Below, one piece after another: positions 17,892 to 26,237 of a stretch of DNA of 64,000 bases. Position 1 is the stretch's first letter. Every line of letters begins with the position of its first letter. The stretch lies in contig NZ_CP139420.1 in the NCBI RefSeq assembly GCF_034119845.1, positions 1,776,001-1,840,000 on the forward strand. The letters run 5' to 3'. The translations under genes were made by a program, and so were the position numbers. The notes beneath the pieces are model-generated. The model was not told the origin of the DNA, searched no databases, and worked only from the letters and a program-made list of their open reading frames with translations. This stretch comes from Flavobacterium sp. NG2. GTDB taxonomy: Bacteria > Bacteroidota > Bacteroidia > Flavobacteriales > Flavobacteriaceae.

Positions 17892-18704
17892 TTGAAAACG
17901 GTACTGATAACAGGAGCATGTGGAGGAATAGGAAAGGCAACAGCTTTGTATTTTGCAAAAAATGGCTGGAATGTGATTGCTACTATGCTATGTCTAGAAA
18001 GTGGAAAAGAATTATCAAATATAAAAGGGATTGCGTGTTATGAGCTAGATGTAACTTCGACAGAGAGTGTTGTTAATTGTAAAAAACAAATTTTAACCGA
18101 GTATCAAACAGTCGACTTGGTGATTAATAATGCGGGTGTAGGTTATAGAAGTTTTGTTGAGTTAGCCGAAGATTCTCAAATTGATGCTATTGTTGATGTA
18201 AACTGGTTGGGTGTTGTTAAGGTTTGTCGTGCTTTTATACCTGTTTTTAGAAAACAAAATAAAGGACTGTTTATCAATATTACGTCGATTGCTGGATTGG
18301 TTAATTTGCCTTTGGGGAGTTTTTATCACTCTACAAAACATGCTGTAGAGAGTTTCTCAGAATGCATGGCGTATGAGTTACGAGATTTTAATATCAGTGT
18401 GGCAACGGTACAGTTTGGGAATACACCTTCTAATTTTCAAAAAAATGTAGTCAAATCCGAAGAATCGTCTATTTCCTCCTACAATGAGTTGATGGAGAAA
18501 ATTGATGCTGTTTTGGCTAAGAAAACCAAGAAAAATACCGATTTAAAGCAGTCAATTGTGGAGCAGCTGTTTGAAATAGCTCAAAATCCACCTCAGGATT
18601 TTAAAAGATATACCATTGGTTTTGATGCGAATTTTTTAAATATTATTCGAAAACGACTCGGTTACCGATTATTTGCGCGATTGATTCGGAAATCAGTGTT
18701 CTAA
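17892..18704 (+). CDS. Short-chain dehydrogenase/reductase
   Basis: 270 residues from a TTG at 17892, giving (M)KTVLITGACGGIGKATA, the normal SDR beginning. The TTG at 17844 sits in the terminator hairpin of phoH and would add 16 unrelated residues. The classical SDR motifs are present: TGxxxGxG cofactor site (TGACGGIG), NNAG (NNAGVGY), catalytic serine in NITSIAG, and YHSTK as the YxxxK pair. NAD(P)-dependent oxidoreductase of unknown substrate. No in-frame ATG exists near the start. The gene is followed by two terminator-like hairpins. Confidence 0.9.
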   Translation: MKTVLITGACGGIGKATALYFAKNGWNVIATMLCLESGKELSNIKGIACYELDVTSTESVVNCKKQILTEYQTVDLVINNAGVGYRSFVELAEDSQIDAIVDVNWLGVVKVCRAFIPVFRKQNKGLFINITSIAGLVNLPLGSFYHSTKHAVESFSECMAYELRDFNISVATVQFGNTPSNFQKNVVKSEESSISSYNELMEKIDAVLAKKTKKNTDLKQSIVEQLFEIAQNPPQDFKRYTIGFDANFLNIIRKRLGYRLFARLIRKSVF

Positions 18705-18732
18705 AAGTACTTTTTAAGAAATACATATTAGG

Positions 18733-18768
18733 CTTCAACTTTATTCATTTAAGGTTGGAGTTTTTTTT
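18733..18768 (+). terminator. Terminator after the SDR gene
   Basis: CTTCAACTTT (18733-18742) pairs over 10 bp, two of them G-U, with AAGGTTGGAG (18751-18760), followed by eight T. Confidence 0.75.
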
Positions 18769-18828
18769 GTTTAAAAAAATTAAGGTTGAAAGCTAATTTC
18801 TTGATTTTAAAGGAGTAAGAATATTGTG

Positions 18829-18864
18829 ATTGCAAAGGCAAAAGTTGTTTTTGCAATTTTTTTT
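18829..18864 (+). terminator. Second terminator-like hairpin ahead of the porin operon
   Basis: The stem ATTGCAAA/TTTGCAAT is followed by a run of eight T. It lies 9 bases upstream of the distal LacI-type operator and may insulate the sugar operon from read-through. Confidence 0.55.
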
Positions 18865-18872
18865 GTAAATGT

Positions 18873-18888
18873 ATGGTTACGAAAACAT
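18873..18888. promoter_or_regulatory. Distal LacI-type operator candidate
   Basis: ATGGTTACGAAAACAT is a near-palindrome of 16 bp with a central CG, the usual form of a LacI-family site. It matches the second site at 18941 at 13 of 16 positions and lies 68 bp upstream of it. Confidence 0.55.
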
Positions 18889-18914
18889 ATGATTCGGCTA
18901 AAATTTATATATTT

Positions 18915-18956
18915 TTTGTTTAGTTATAATAAATTTAAGTATGTTTGCGTAAACAT
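18915..18956 (+). promoter_or_regulatory. Promoter of the porin-GH97 operon with overlapping LacI-type operator
   Basis: TTTG at 18915-18918 and TATGTTTG at 18940-18947 form a -33/-7 pair spaced by 21 bases. The palindrome ATGTTTGCGTAAACAT (18941-18956, arms ATGTTT/AAACAT, central CG) covers the -7 box and the expected transcription start, so a bound repressor would block initiation. The porin ATG is 40 bases downstream. Confidence 0.65.
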
Positions 18957-18995
18957 TAAATCGATGTTTGTAACCAAAAAACCATATTTATTGAA

Positions 18996-20432
18996 ATGAT
19001 TTACAAAAAATTAAAACAGGAGAGAGGGAATTCTCCTAATGAAAAAAAAGAGAAAGCTCTTGAGAAATCAAGGAAGCAATTGAAATGTTTGTTGCTCCTA
19101 TTTTTAGTAGTATCCAATTTGAGTAAGCTAGAAGCTCAGGTTTTATTTAAAGATGATAAAAGTACTTTTGGTACTTCTGGTTATATCAGGTCGGGTATTG
19201 GGAAAAGTGAAGGTGGAGAAACGCAAGCACATTTTCAAATGCCAGGAGCATTAAATAAATACAGCTTAGGGAATCAAGCCGATACCTACGGGGAATTAGA
19301 GTTTGATTATATGTATTTTTTGAATGCTGAAAAAGACAAAACTATTGATATGGTGTGGATGTCTACTTTTTATGAAGCCTTTGGAAGTATAAAACAAATG
19401 GAATTTGATAAAGCGGCACAATTATATGTTCGTGGAAAAAATCTATTAGGCAAGGGTGAAGTTATATGGATGGGTAAAAGGTATTATGACCGAAAAGCGA
19501 TTCATTTGCTAGACAAACAATGGATTAATCCAGCTCAAAATGGTTGGGGAATGGGAGTAGAAAAATTGATTCAAAAAAATACAAACGAAGATCTGAAAAT
19601 TGGAGTGTGGACGTTTGATGATAAAAATGTAGTTTCTTTTAAAAATGGAGAAATATCTCGGTTAAATAATTACACTTTGGATGCCCGATGGGTAAATAAA
19701 CCAATTACACCAACGACTAATTTAAATTTGGCAGTAAACTATTCGTACCGTGTCAAAAACGATGTTCTTGATTATGATGAAAAGCAAGGTTTTGGTGCTT
19801 TTGCATGGTTGGATTATGAAAAAAAGAGCATTACAAATACCACAGCTATTCTTTTTAGACAAGGAGCTACAATTTCTAAAAATCATTGGACAGGAGTAGC
19901 GGAAAGAGAAAACCCCGATAATACGGCTACGGTTTTAAATAATTTGAATACAGCCTATACATTGGAAATTAGTAATAATTTTTTGTACGATGATCTTGAT
20001 CGATTTGCTGTTAACGGAGTCTTAATGGCTATCATCCGTGATTATGGTACAGATCCATATGTATATAATGCCATGAGTCCAAGTCAGAGAGATTATATTC
20101 CAGGTCGAGGAAATATGACATATTGGTTAACATCAGGAGCGAGAGGAATGTATTATTTGAATGATAATTTCAAACTAAGCCTAGAGTTTACTCATGAATA
20201 CATCAAAAACGAACAGTTGGCAGTGAGTGGGAATTTAGATAAAATATCTTTTACACCTGAAATTTCATTAAAAAAAGGATTCTATTCACGTCCGGTTTTG
20301 CGTCCCTTGATTACATACGCTTTTTGGAGCAATGATTTAAAAGGGAAAATAGGAACAACTCCTACTGGTGCTCCTTTTGCAAACAAAACTTCTGGTTTTA
20401 CTTACGGACTTCAATTTGAAATCTGGTGGTAA
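18996..20432 (+). CDS. LamB/maltoporin-type carbohydrate porin
   Basis: 478 residues, an 18-stranded outer-membrane beta-barrel expected. Maltoporin-like features are GYIRSGIG near the mature N-terminus, the LGNQADTYGELEFDY segment, GKRYYDRKAIHLLDKQWINP in the middle, and the C-terminal strand GLQFEIWW ending in aromatic residues for barrel assembly. The ATG at 18996 gives a 30-residue charged leader before the signal peptide. A TTG at 19080 would start exactly at the signal peptide (MKCLLLLFLVVSN) and cannot be excluded. The GH97 gene follows after 72 bases and a LacI regulator is two genes downstream, suggesting uptake of malto- or other alpha-linked oligosaccharides. Confidence 0.85.
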   Translation: MIYKKLKQERGNSPNEKKEKALEKSRKQLKCLLLLFLVVSNLSKLEAQVLFKDDKSTFGTSGYIRSGIGKSEGGETQAHFQMPGALNKYSLGNQADTYGELEFDYMYFLNAEKDKTIDMVWMSTFYEAFGSIKQMEFDKAAQLYVRGKNLLGKGEVIWMGKRYYDRKAIHLLDKQWINPAQNGWGMGVEKLIQKNTNEDLKIGVWTFDDKNVVSFKNGEISRLNNYTLDARWVNKPITPTTNLNLAVNYSYRVKNDVLDYDEKQGFGAFAWLDYEKKSITNTTAILFRQGATISKNHWTGVAERENPDNTATVLNNLNTAYTLEISNNFLYDDLDRFAVNGVLMAIIRDYGTDPYVYNAMSPSQRDYIPGRGNMTYWLTSGARGMYYLNDNFKLSLEFTHEYIKNEQLAVSGNLDKISFTPEISLKKGFYSRPVLRPLITYAFWSNDLKGKIGTTPTGAPFANKTSGFTYGLQFEIWW

Positions 20433-20504
20433 ATCTGCAAACTATTAAACAACCTAATTAACTATAATTAAAAAAATTTTATTAAACACATAAATTTTTA
20501 TATC

Positions 20505-22526
20505 ATGAAAAATATATTTTCGTTAAGCGTCTTTTTTTGGATGATTATTTTAAATGCAACAGCTATGCAAGGAGGAATAAAAAAAATAACCGTTAAATCC
20601 CCTGATGGGAAAACACAGACAGAAGTTTCTATTGGGAAGAATATTTCCTATACTATTACACAAGATGGTGTACAAGTTTTGGCGCCTTCTCAACTTGCAA
20701 TGACTTTATCTGATGGAATTACTTGGGGACTTGACTCTGAAATTTTAAAAAGTACAACTAAAAGTGTAAACGCTATTATTGATGCTCCTTTTTATAAAAC
20801 AAAAAAAGTAAAAGATCATTACAATCAACTTTCTATCCTTTTTAAAGGAAATTGGAGTTTAGAATTTAGAGTGTATGATGATGGAGTAGCCTATCGATTT
20901 ACTACTACTAAAAAAGGAAAATACAATGTAGTGAGCGAATTAGCTGAGTATAAGTTTACCAATGATGCCAATGCAACGGTTCCTTATGTGTATTCGGCGG
21001 GAGATACGGAACACCAACTTTCTCAATCTTTTGAAAATACCTATACACGTTTGAAAATTTCAGAATTAGACAAAGAACGCTTGATGTTTTTGCCTTTGAG
21101 TGTTGAGGCTCCAAAAGGAAAACGAATCACGATTACGGAAAGCGATTTGCGAAATTATCCTGGTATGTATTTTAAAACGAATGAGGTAAAAAATACAATG
21201 ACTGCGTTTTTTGCGCCATTGCGTAATGATATTGAAGAGCATTCAGGGTACAACAACCTACAGGTAATTGTAAAAAGTCGTCATGATTATATTGCTACAG
21301 TTGAAAACGAGCGTAGTTTTCCTTGGCGAGCTGCAATTGTTACTCGTAATGACGTGGATTTGGCTAATACTACAATGACTTACAAGTTAGCTGCTGAAAA
21401 TGAAATTGGAAATACAGATTGGATTAAACCAGGAAAAGTAGCTTGGGATTGGTGGAATAACTGGAATCTTGATGGTGTTGATTTTAAAGCTGGAATCAAC
21501 AATCAAACCTATAAATATTATATTGATTTTGCTTCTAAAAACGGAATTGAATATGTGATTCTAGATGAAGGTTGGTCTGTAAACAAAGTGTATGATTTAA
21601 TGCAAGTGGTGCCTGAAATTGACCTAGAGGAATTAATAGCTTATGCAAAAGAACGCAATGTAGGAATCATACTTTGGGCTGGATATTATGCTTTTGATAA
21701 AGACATGGAAAAAGTGTGTAAGCATTACAGCGAAATGGGAGTGAAAGGATTCAAAGTTGACTTCATGAATGGAGATGATCAAGAATTGGTTTATTTTAAT
21801 GAGCGTGCTGCTAAAATGTGTGCCAAATATAAATTGCTAACAGATCTGCATGGTACTTATAAGCCGGCAGGTTTGCAACGTACCTATCCTAATATTTTGA
21901 ATTTTGAAGGAGTGCATGGATTAGAGCAAATGAAATGGCAGCCACAAACTTGTGATCAAGTAACTTATGATGTAACCTTGCCTTATATCCGTATGATTTC
22001 AGGTCCTGTGGATTATACGCAAGGTGCGATGAATAATGCTGTAAAAGCATTGAATACAATTACCAATGTGGTGGAAACACAATATTATCCTAATTTCTCA
22101 AAACCAATGAGTCAAGGAACACGTTGTCATCAATTAGCGGAGTATGTGATTTTCTTGTCTCCGTTAAATATGCTTTGTGATGCGCCTACTAACTATGAAA
22201 AGAACCCTGTGAGTACCGAGTTTATCGCTTCGATTCCTACTACTTGGGACGAATCCAAAACAATTGATGGAAAAATGGGAGAGTATATTGTAACAGCTCG
22301 TAGAAAAGGAGATACTTGGTATATTGGAGGTTTAAACAATTGGGACGCTCGTGAAATTACGATTGACATAAAAGCAATAACTGGAAAAACGGGTACGGCA
22401 ACAATATTCAAAGATGGTTTAAATTCGGATATGAATGGAGTTGATTTTACTAAAAAAACAGAAGAAGTTAATGGTGAATTGACGATACGCATGGCACCAG
22501 GAGGTGGTTTTGTGGTAAAGTTGTAA
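20505..22526 (+). CDS. Glycoside hydrolase family 97 (alpha-glucosidase or alpha-galactosidase)
   Basis: 673 residues with a signal peptide (about 1-20), so periplasmic or surface-located. The N-terminal beta-sandwich (about 22-290) precedes the catalytic barrel with VAWDWWNNWN, EYVILDEGW and GFKVDFMNGDDQ, then a C-terminal beta domain. The family includes calcium-dependent inverting alpha-glucosidases such as SusB and retaining alpha-galactosidases. An Asp near residue 420 (KVDFM) with Glu residues near 467 and 473 (NFEG, GLEQ) fits the spacing of the retaining group, but this assignment is tentative without an alignment. It forms an operon with the porin upstream and is followed by a terminator and the LacI gene. 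Confidence 0.93.
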   Translation: MKNIFSLSVFFWMIILNATAMQGGIKKITVKSPDGKTQTEVSIGKNISYTITQDGVQVLAPSQLAMTLSDGITWGLDSEILKSTTKSVNAIIDAPFYKTKKVKDHYNQLSILFKGNWSLEFRVYDDGVAYRFTTTKKGKYNVVSELAEYKFTNDANATVPYVYSAGDTEHQLSQSFENTYTRLKISELDKERLMFLPLSVEAPKGKRITITESDLRNYPGMYFKTNEVKNTMTAFFAPLRNDIEEHSGYNNLQVIVKSRHDYIATVENERSFPWRAAIVTRNDVDLANTTMTYKLAAENEIGNTDWIKPGKVAWDWWNNWNLDGVDFKAGINNQTYKYYIDFASKNGIEYVILDEGWSVNKVYDLMQVVPEIDLEELIAYAKERNVGIILWAGYYAFDKDMEKVCKHYSEMGVKGFKVDFMNGDDQELVYFNERAAKMCAKYKLLTDLHGTYKPAGLQRTYPNILNFEGVHGLEQMKWQPQTCDQVTYDVTLPYIRMISGPVDYTQGAMNNAVKALNTITNVVETQYYPNFSKPMSQGTRCHQLAEYVIFLSPLNMLCDAPTNYEKNPVSTEFIASIPTTWDESKTIDGKMGEYIVTARRKGDTWYIGGLNNWDAREITIDIKAITGKTGTATIFKDGLNSDMNGVDFTKKTEEVNGELTIRMAPGGGFVVKL

Positions 22527-22552
22527 ATTCAGATTTGTTGGAATAAGCATTC

Positions 22553-22598
22553 AATCTACTTTCGGAAGCTGCAATTAGTTTTCGAGAGTAGATTTTTT
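22553..22598 (+). terminator. Terminator after the GH97 gene
   Basis: AATCTACT at 22553-22560 pairs with AGTAGATT at 22587-22594; the stem is extended by TTCG/CGAG-type pairs and followed by a T run. Confidence 0.7.
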
Positions 22599-22676
22599 GT
22601 TAGAACATATGATGGTTGTCGCTTGTAAAACGCTGTTAAATGAAGATTGAGAGGGTGAAATAATAAGTAATGCGTG

Positions 22677-22684
22677 TATATTTG
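22677..22684 (+). promoter_or_regulatory. -7 promoter box for the lacI-family gene
   Basis: TATATTTG, 20 bases upstream of the ATG at 22704. The GTG at 22674 overlaps this box and is rejected as a start. Confidence 0.6.
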
Positions 22685-22703
22685 TGAAATAAAGAATACG
22701 AAT

Positions 22704-23780
22704 ATGGGTAAAAAAGTAACTTTTAAAGAAGTAGCAGAATTAGCGGGTGTTTCGACTCAAACGGTTTCTAGGGTTACCAATGGTGGTGAGCGTGTGGATC
22801 CTGAAACCTTAAAAAGGGTACAGGATGCTATCGATAAATTAGGCTATGTTCCTAATAAAGGAGCACAATTACTTGTTCGTAAACAAACAAAAATATTTGG
22901 TGTGCTTTCACTTGAAATCTCCATGGAAGGTGCTTCGAGTATTGTAGAAGGAATCAGGTTGGAGAGTAAAAAAGAAGGTTATTCTATCTCGATTGTGGTA
23001 TCTGAGCATGAAGAAGAAAAAATAGAAGAAGCGATTAGGGAATTGAAGTCACAACAAGTACAGGCAATCATTATAAACCGTCCAGTGACTAAAGAGCTCG
23101 CAGAGAAGATTGTGGAGAAGCACAAGCAAATTCCTTTTTTGTTTATTGATGTTCCCACGGATACAAATGTGAATCAAGTGTCAGCAGATCATTATGATGG
23201 CGCTAAGAAAGTGGTGAATTTGTTGTTATCGCAAGGACGTCATCGTTTTGCATTATTAAACGGTCCATCCGATTCTTGTGCGGCAAAACAAAGAACATTA
23301 GCTTGGGAACAGGAGATATTGAAAGCTAATGCTACAATTGTAAATCAGGAAGAAGGAGATTGGAGTGCTAAGAGTGGTTATTATGGAACTACAAAGTTGT
23401 TGTTGCAACCGCATAAATTTGATGCTTTGTTAGTGGCGAATGACCAGATGGCGCTGGGAGCTTTGCGTGCTTGTCAAGAACAAAAAAGAGATGTACCTCA
23501 ACAAATAGCAGTAACAGGTTTTGATGACACCTTGAATAGTGCTTATTTTAATCCGCCTTTGACAACTATTCGTCAAGATTTTTTTGAAATTGGTAAACAA
23601 GCGGTTCAAATCATATTGGGGCAGTTGAGTAATGATAATGACCAAATTTCAAAACAACTAATTAAGGTAGAATTAATAGAAAGGCAGAGTACAATGATTG
23701 TTGAAAAAGATGTTGACTCTGTTCAGAAAATAGAAGGTTTGCTTCAGGAAATACAGAAGTTATTGCCAGGAGTGTCCTAA
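22704..23780 (+). CDS. LacI-family transcriptional regulator
   Basis: 358 residues from the ATG at 22704 (MGKKVTFKEVAELAGVS). The N-terminal helix-turn-helix with TVSRVTNG is followed by the hinge (YVPNKGAQLL) and a periplasmic-binding-protein-like effector domain, with DDTLNSAYFNPPLTTIRQD near the C-terminus typical of sugar-responsive members. The full-length size and intact HTH suggest a functional regulator. The best targets are the two CG-centred palindromes upstream of the porin gene at 18873 and 18941, with the porin-GH97 operon as regulon. The effector is unknown, presumably a mono- or disaccharide released by the GH97 enzyme. Confidence 0.93.
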   Translation: MGKKVTFKEVAELAGVSTQTVSRVTNGGERVDPETLKRVQDAIDKLGYVPNKGAQLLVRKQTKIFGVLSLEISMEGASSIVEGIRLESKKEGYSISIVVSEHEEEKIEEAIRELKSQQVQAIIINRPVTKELAEKIVEKHKQIPFLFIDVPTDTNVNQVSADHYDGAKKVVNLLLSQGRHRFALLNGPSDSCAAKQRTLAWEQEILKANATIVNQEEGDWSAKSGYYGTTKLLLQPHKFDALLVANDQMALGALRACQEQKRDVPQQIAVTGFDDTLNSAYFNPPLTTIRQDFFEIGKQAVQIILGQLSNDNDQISKQLIKVELIERQSTMIVEKDVDSVQKIEGLLQEIQKLLPGVS

Positions 23781-23831
23781 GTGATTTTGTATGTAGAAAA
23801 TGGCTTTCTTTAAAAAGCTGTTTTAGGTAAA

Positions 23832-23868
23832 AAAAATAGAGCGGTAAATTTTTACCGCTCTATTTTTT
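23832..23868. terminator. Bidirectional terminator between the lacI-family gene and the monooxygenase gene
   Basis: The stem AATAGAGCGGTAAA with TTTACCGCTCTATT has an A run before it and a T run after it, serving both convergent genes. Confidence 0.85.
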
Positions 23869-23915
23869 TATTTTGCTTTCATTTTTTTAAGTTTAAAAAG
23901 AATTTTTTTTATCGT

Positions 23916-24209
23916 TTAGGAAATAGGGGTCATTTCGTTTATTGTAAATTCTTCGACAGCACCATCCGTTGCTTTTAGGTATTCGGCAAGTTTTGGGTTA
24001 TTCATATGTTTTTGCCATGACTCACGACTTTCCCAATTTTCATGAAATAAAAACAAATTTTTATTGTCATTGTCTTGGTGAAGGTCATAGTTGATACAGC
24101 CTTCTTCGGCTCTAGTGGATTCGATAAGCTTTTGTAGCTCGGCTTTGACTAAATCTCTTTTTTCGTCTTTGGCTAGAATTCTGGCAATGATAGTCAATTG
24201 TTTACTCAT
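23916..24209 (-). CDS. Putative quinol monooxygenase (ABM domain, YgiN-like)
   Basis: 97 residues from the ATG at 24209 (MSKQLTIIARILAK); the ORF can be extended upstream to 24263 but the extension (MYCFNKQ) does not belong to the family. This is a single antibiotic-biosynthesis-monooxygenase domain of normal length, with EEGCINYDLHQDNDNKNLF and HENWESRESWQKHMN as family motifs. Such small dimeric ferredoxin-fold proteins act on quinols or other small substrates without a cofactor, and many have no known reaction. It is divergent from the AraC regulator at 24393, which may control it (inference from position only). Confidence 0.85.
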   Translation of the reverse strand: MSKQLTIIARILAKDEKRDLVKAELQKLIESTRAEEGCINYDLHQDNDNKNLFLFHENWESRESWQKHMNNPKLAEYLKATDGAVEEFTINEMTPIS

Positions 24210-24260
24210 ATTTTTAGGTCTTAAATAGTGAATGTTCTTGATTTGTTTATTAAAACAATA

Positions 24261-24268
24261 CAAAGATA
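24261..24268 (-). promoter_or_regulatory. -7 promoter box for the monooxygenase gene
   Basis: The minus strand reads TATCTTTG (TAnnTTTG), 52 bases ahead of the ATG. Confidence 0.55.
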
Positions 24269-24366
24269 GTTAAGATACAGGAGTAATTTGAAGTATTTAC
24301 AGTGTATATTAATGTATTTTTAAAGGTTTTTCGGCTTTGTGTTCTTAGCTATAATGGGTTTTTGTG

Positions 24367-24374
24367 TATTTTTG
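24367..24374 (+). promoter_or_regulatory. -7 promoter box for the AraC-family gene
   Basis: TATTTTTG, 19 bases upstream of the ATG at 24393. An upstream in-frame start at 24339 would lie before this box and is rejected. Confidence 0.55.
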
Positions 24375-24392
24375 TATCTAAATAATCTAAAA

Positions 24393-25274
24393 ATGCAAGT
24401 ATTAGAAGTTTATAGACCTTTTGAAATACAAGAAATTGAATTAACCGAATGGAAACAACGTCCCGTCAAAAACAATTTCTTTGAGTTGGTATTAGTCAAT
24501 GAAGGACAAGGAACACAATGTATTAATTACAACCATTATCCTTATAGTAAAGGAAGTATCTTCTTGTTGCCTCCTTTAAAGTGTCATTCTTTCGATATTC
24601 AATCGCCATCGAAATTTGTTTTTTTAAAATTTACGGACGCTATTTTTAAGAACTCCCATCGTTTTGCAATTGATAGAAATGAATGGTTTAAAGAATCAGC
24701 TTATATCCTTTCTAATTACAATCAGTTACCTGGTGATATCATCAAAAGCGATCTTGACAGACAGCATTTAGAACGTTTAGTGGCTATAATTTTGCAAGAA
24801 TCACGCAACGGTGACGAATCGATTAGTTTGATAGTTAGTTTAATGATGAGCGTTTTGGAAATCTTAATTCGAAATATAAAAAAAGGAAGTTTCAATGAGG
24901 TTTCTTCAACCAATACGGATGAACGCATCACTAAAATGCTGACCTATATCAACGATAATATCCACAAATCGGAGCAGTTAAAAATTGAAAATCTAGCCAG
25001 TGTTTTCGCTATGTCGCCTACTTATGTGAGTGAGTTTTTTAGAAAACAAATCAATATGCCTTTGCGTGAATACATCATCAAGGCTAAACTCAAATTGGTT
25101 GAAATCAGACTTTTAAATTCGGATTTTACCTTAACTCAAATTGCAGATGATTTGGATTTTACAGATGTAAGTCATCTATCCAAAACCTTCAAGAAATATA
25201 CAGGAAAGTCCATTCGAGACTTTAAGAAAGATGGGGAGTATATGCTGTTAAAGAGAGCTGTGTGTAAAGTTTAA
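24393..25274 (+). CDS. AraC-family transcriptional regulator
   Basis: 293 residues from the ATG at 24393 (MQVLEVYRPFEIQEIE). The N-terminal half is a cupin-like effector domain (ELVLVNEGQGTQCINY, then KGSIFLLPPLKCHSF). The C-terminal part from about residue 195 has two helix-turn-helix units: IENLASVFAMSPTYVSEFFR and LTQIADDLDFTDVSHLSKTF followed by KYTGKSIRDFKK. It is divergent from the ABM monooxygenase gene and about 140 bases from the end of the SDR gene, which is read convergently. Regulatory target and effector are unknown. Confidence 0.9.
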   Translation: MQVLEVYRPFEIQEIELTEWKQRPVKNNFFELVLVNEGQGTQCINYNHYPYSKGSIFLLPPLKCHSFDIQSPSKFVFLKFTDAIFKNSHRFAIDRNEWFKESAYILSNYNQLPGDIIKSDLDRQHLERLVAIILQESRNGDESISLIVSLMMSVLEILIRNIKKGSFNEVSSTNTDERITKMLTYINDNIHKSEQLKIENLASVFAMSPTYVSEFFRKQINMPLREYIIKAKLKLVEIRLLNSDFTLTQIADDLDFTDVSHLSKTFKKYTGKSIRDFKKDGEYMLLKRAVCKV

Positions 25275-25284
25275 GTTGTTTTTT

Positions 25285-25396
25285 TTGGAGCACAACATTT
25301 GGCTTTTTCAGGAAAGATTGCTCCTGCTATTCGCTCTATCTTGTGGCGGCATAAATGCCAGCCGCCACAAGGATGCCGCTACTATCAGGGCTCACG
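25285..25396 (+). repeat. GC-rich hairpin intergenic repeat, copy B
   Basis: Copy of the element at 601-716 in the same orientation, again just past the end of a + strand gene. The 10-bp stem TTGTGGCGGC (25341-25350) with GCCGCCACAA (25361-25370) and the tail through ATCAGGGCTCA are conserved; differences are mostly in the first 50 bases. Confidence 0.8.
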
Positions 25397-25417
25397 AGAG
25401 AATGTTGTTTGGTATAA

Positions 25418-26230
25418 TTAATATTTGGCAACAAGACTTTTAGTTAATGTTATCAAGCTTTTAATTTTTGAAGTATTATAAGCATCAGGATGAGCGGTCG
25501 AAATATGTCCTTTGTCTTCACCCTTGTCATTATCAAAATAAATTCCAGAACTATCCTTGTACGTTTCGCTGATAGCTAATTCAAATAAGATATTCATTCC
25601 TTTTTCAGCTGGTGACCAATGTTGGCCATAGGCTTCTATCGCCATTTTAGTATTTAACAATGACCCTGGGTTTACGGCTATAACAACAATGTTCTTTTCT
25701 ATTTGTGCCAATTCAAAACTCCAGGTCGTAAGCGCTAATTTGCTTTGTGCATAGGTTTCACTTTCTGAAACTTGTTCTTTTCCCGTTAAAACCGTTTCTG
25801 ATACGGGTGCTTGTGCTGCTGAACTTAAGTTAATAATTCTTGGATTGTCAGATTTTTTCAATACGGGTAAAATAGCATTGGTCAACAAATAAGGAGCTAA
25901 ATAATTGACTACCATCCGAATATCTAAACCGTCTTTGTTGACGCTTGTTTTGCTCTTGAAAACACCAGCATTATTGATTAATACATCAATAACAGGGATT
26001 TCGGTATTGATTTGTACAGCCATTCTTGAAACTGCTTCTAAGTCCGAGAAATCAGCTACATATCCTTTGCTCTTATCATTTCCAGAAAGTGCTTTTATTT
26101 CGGATAGGATAGCTGTTACTTTCGCATCACTTCGCCCATGAATATGAACGGTATGTCCTTCTTTTGCCAGTTTTAGTGCAGTTAGTTTTCCTAGACCGTC
26201 CGTGCTTCCAGTGATGAGTATGTTTTTCAT
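25418..26230 (-). CDS. Short-chain dehydrogenase/reductase
   Basis: 270 residues from the ATG at 26230 (MKNILITGSTDGLGK). A longer frame to 26356 would run into the nitroreductase gene and adds unrelated sequence. Motifs are TGSTDGLG for cofactor binding, NNAG (LINNAGVF), catalytic serine in INLSSAA, and YAQSK as YxxxK. An NAD(P)-dependent oxidoreductase resembling the group often annotated as light-dependent-protochlorophyllide or retinol-dehydrogenase-like SDRs; the substrate is unknown. It begins 7 bases after the nitroreductase stop, so both are one operon. Confidence 0.9.
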   Translation of the reverse strand: MKNILITGSTDGLGKLTALKLAKEGHTVHIHGRSDAKVTAILSEIKALSGNDKSKGYVADFSDLEAVSRMAVQINTEIPVIDVLINNAGVFKSKTSVNKDGLDIRMVVNYLAPYLLTNAILPVLKKSDNPRIINLSSAAQAPVSETVLTGKEQVSESETYAQSKLALTTWSFELAQIEKNIVVIAVNPGSLLNTKMAIEAYGQHWSPAEKGMNILFELAISETYKDSSGIYFDNDKGEDKGHISTAHPDAYNTSKIKSLITLTKSLVAKY

Positions 26231-26237
26231 GATTGTA

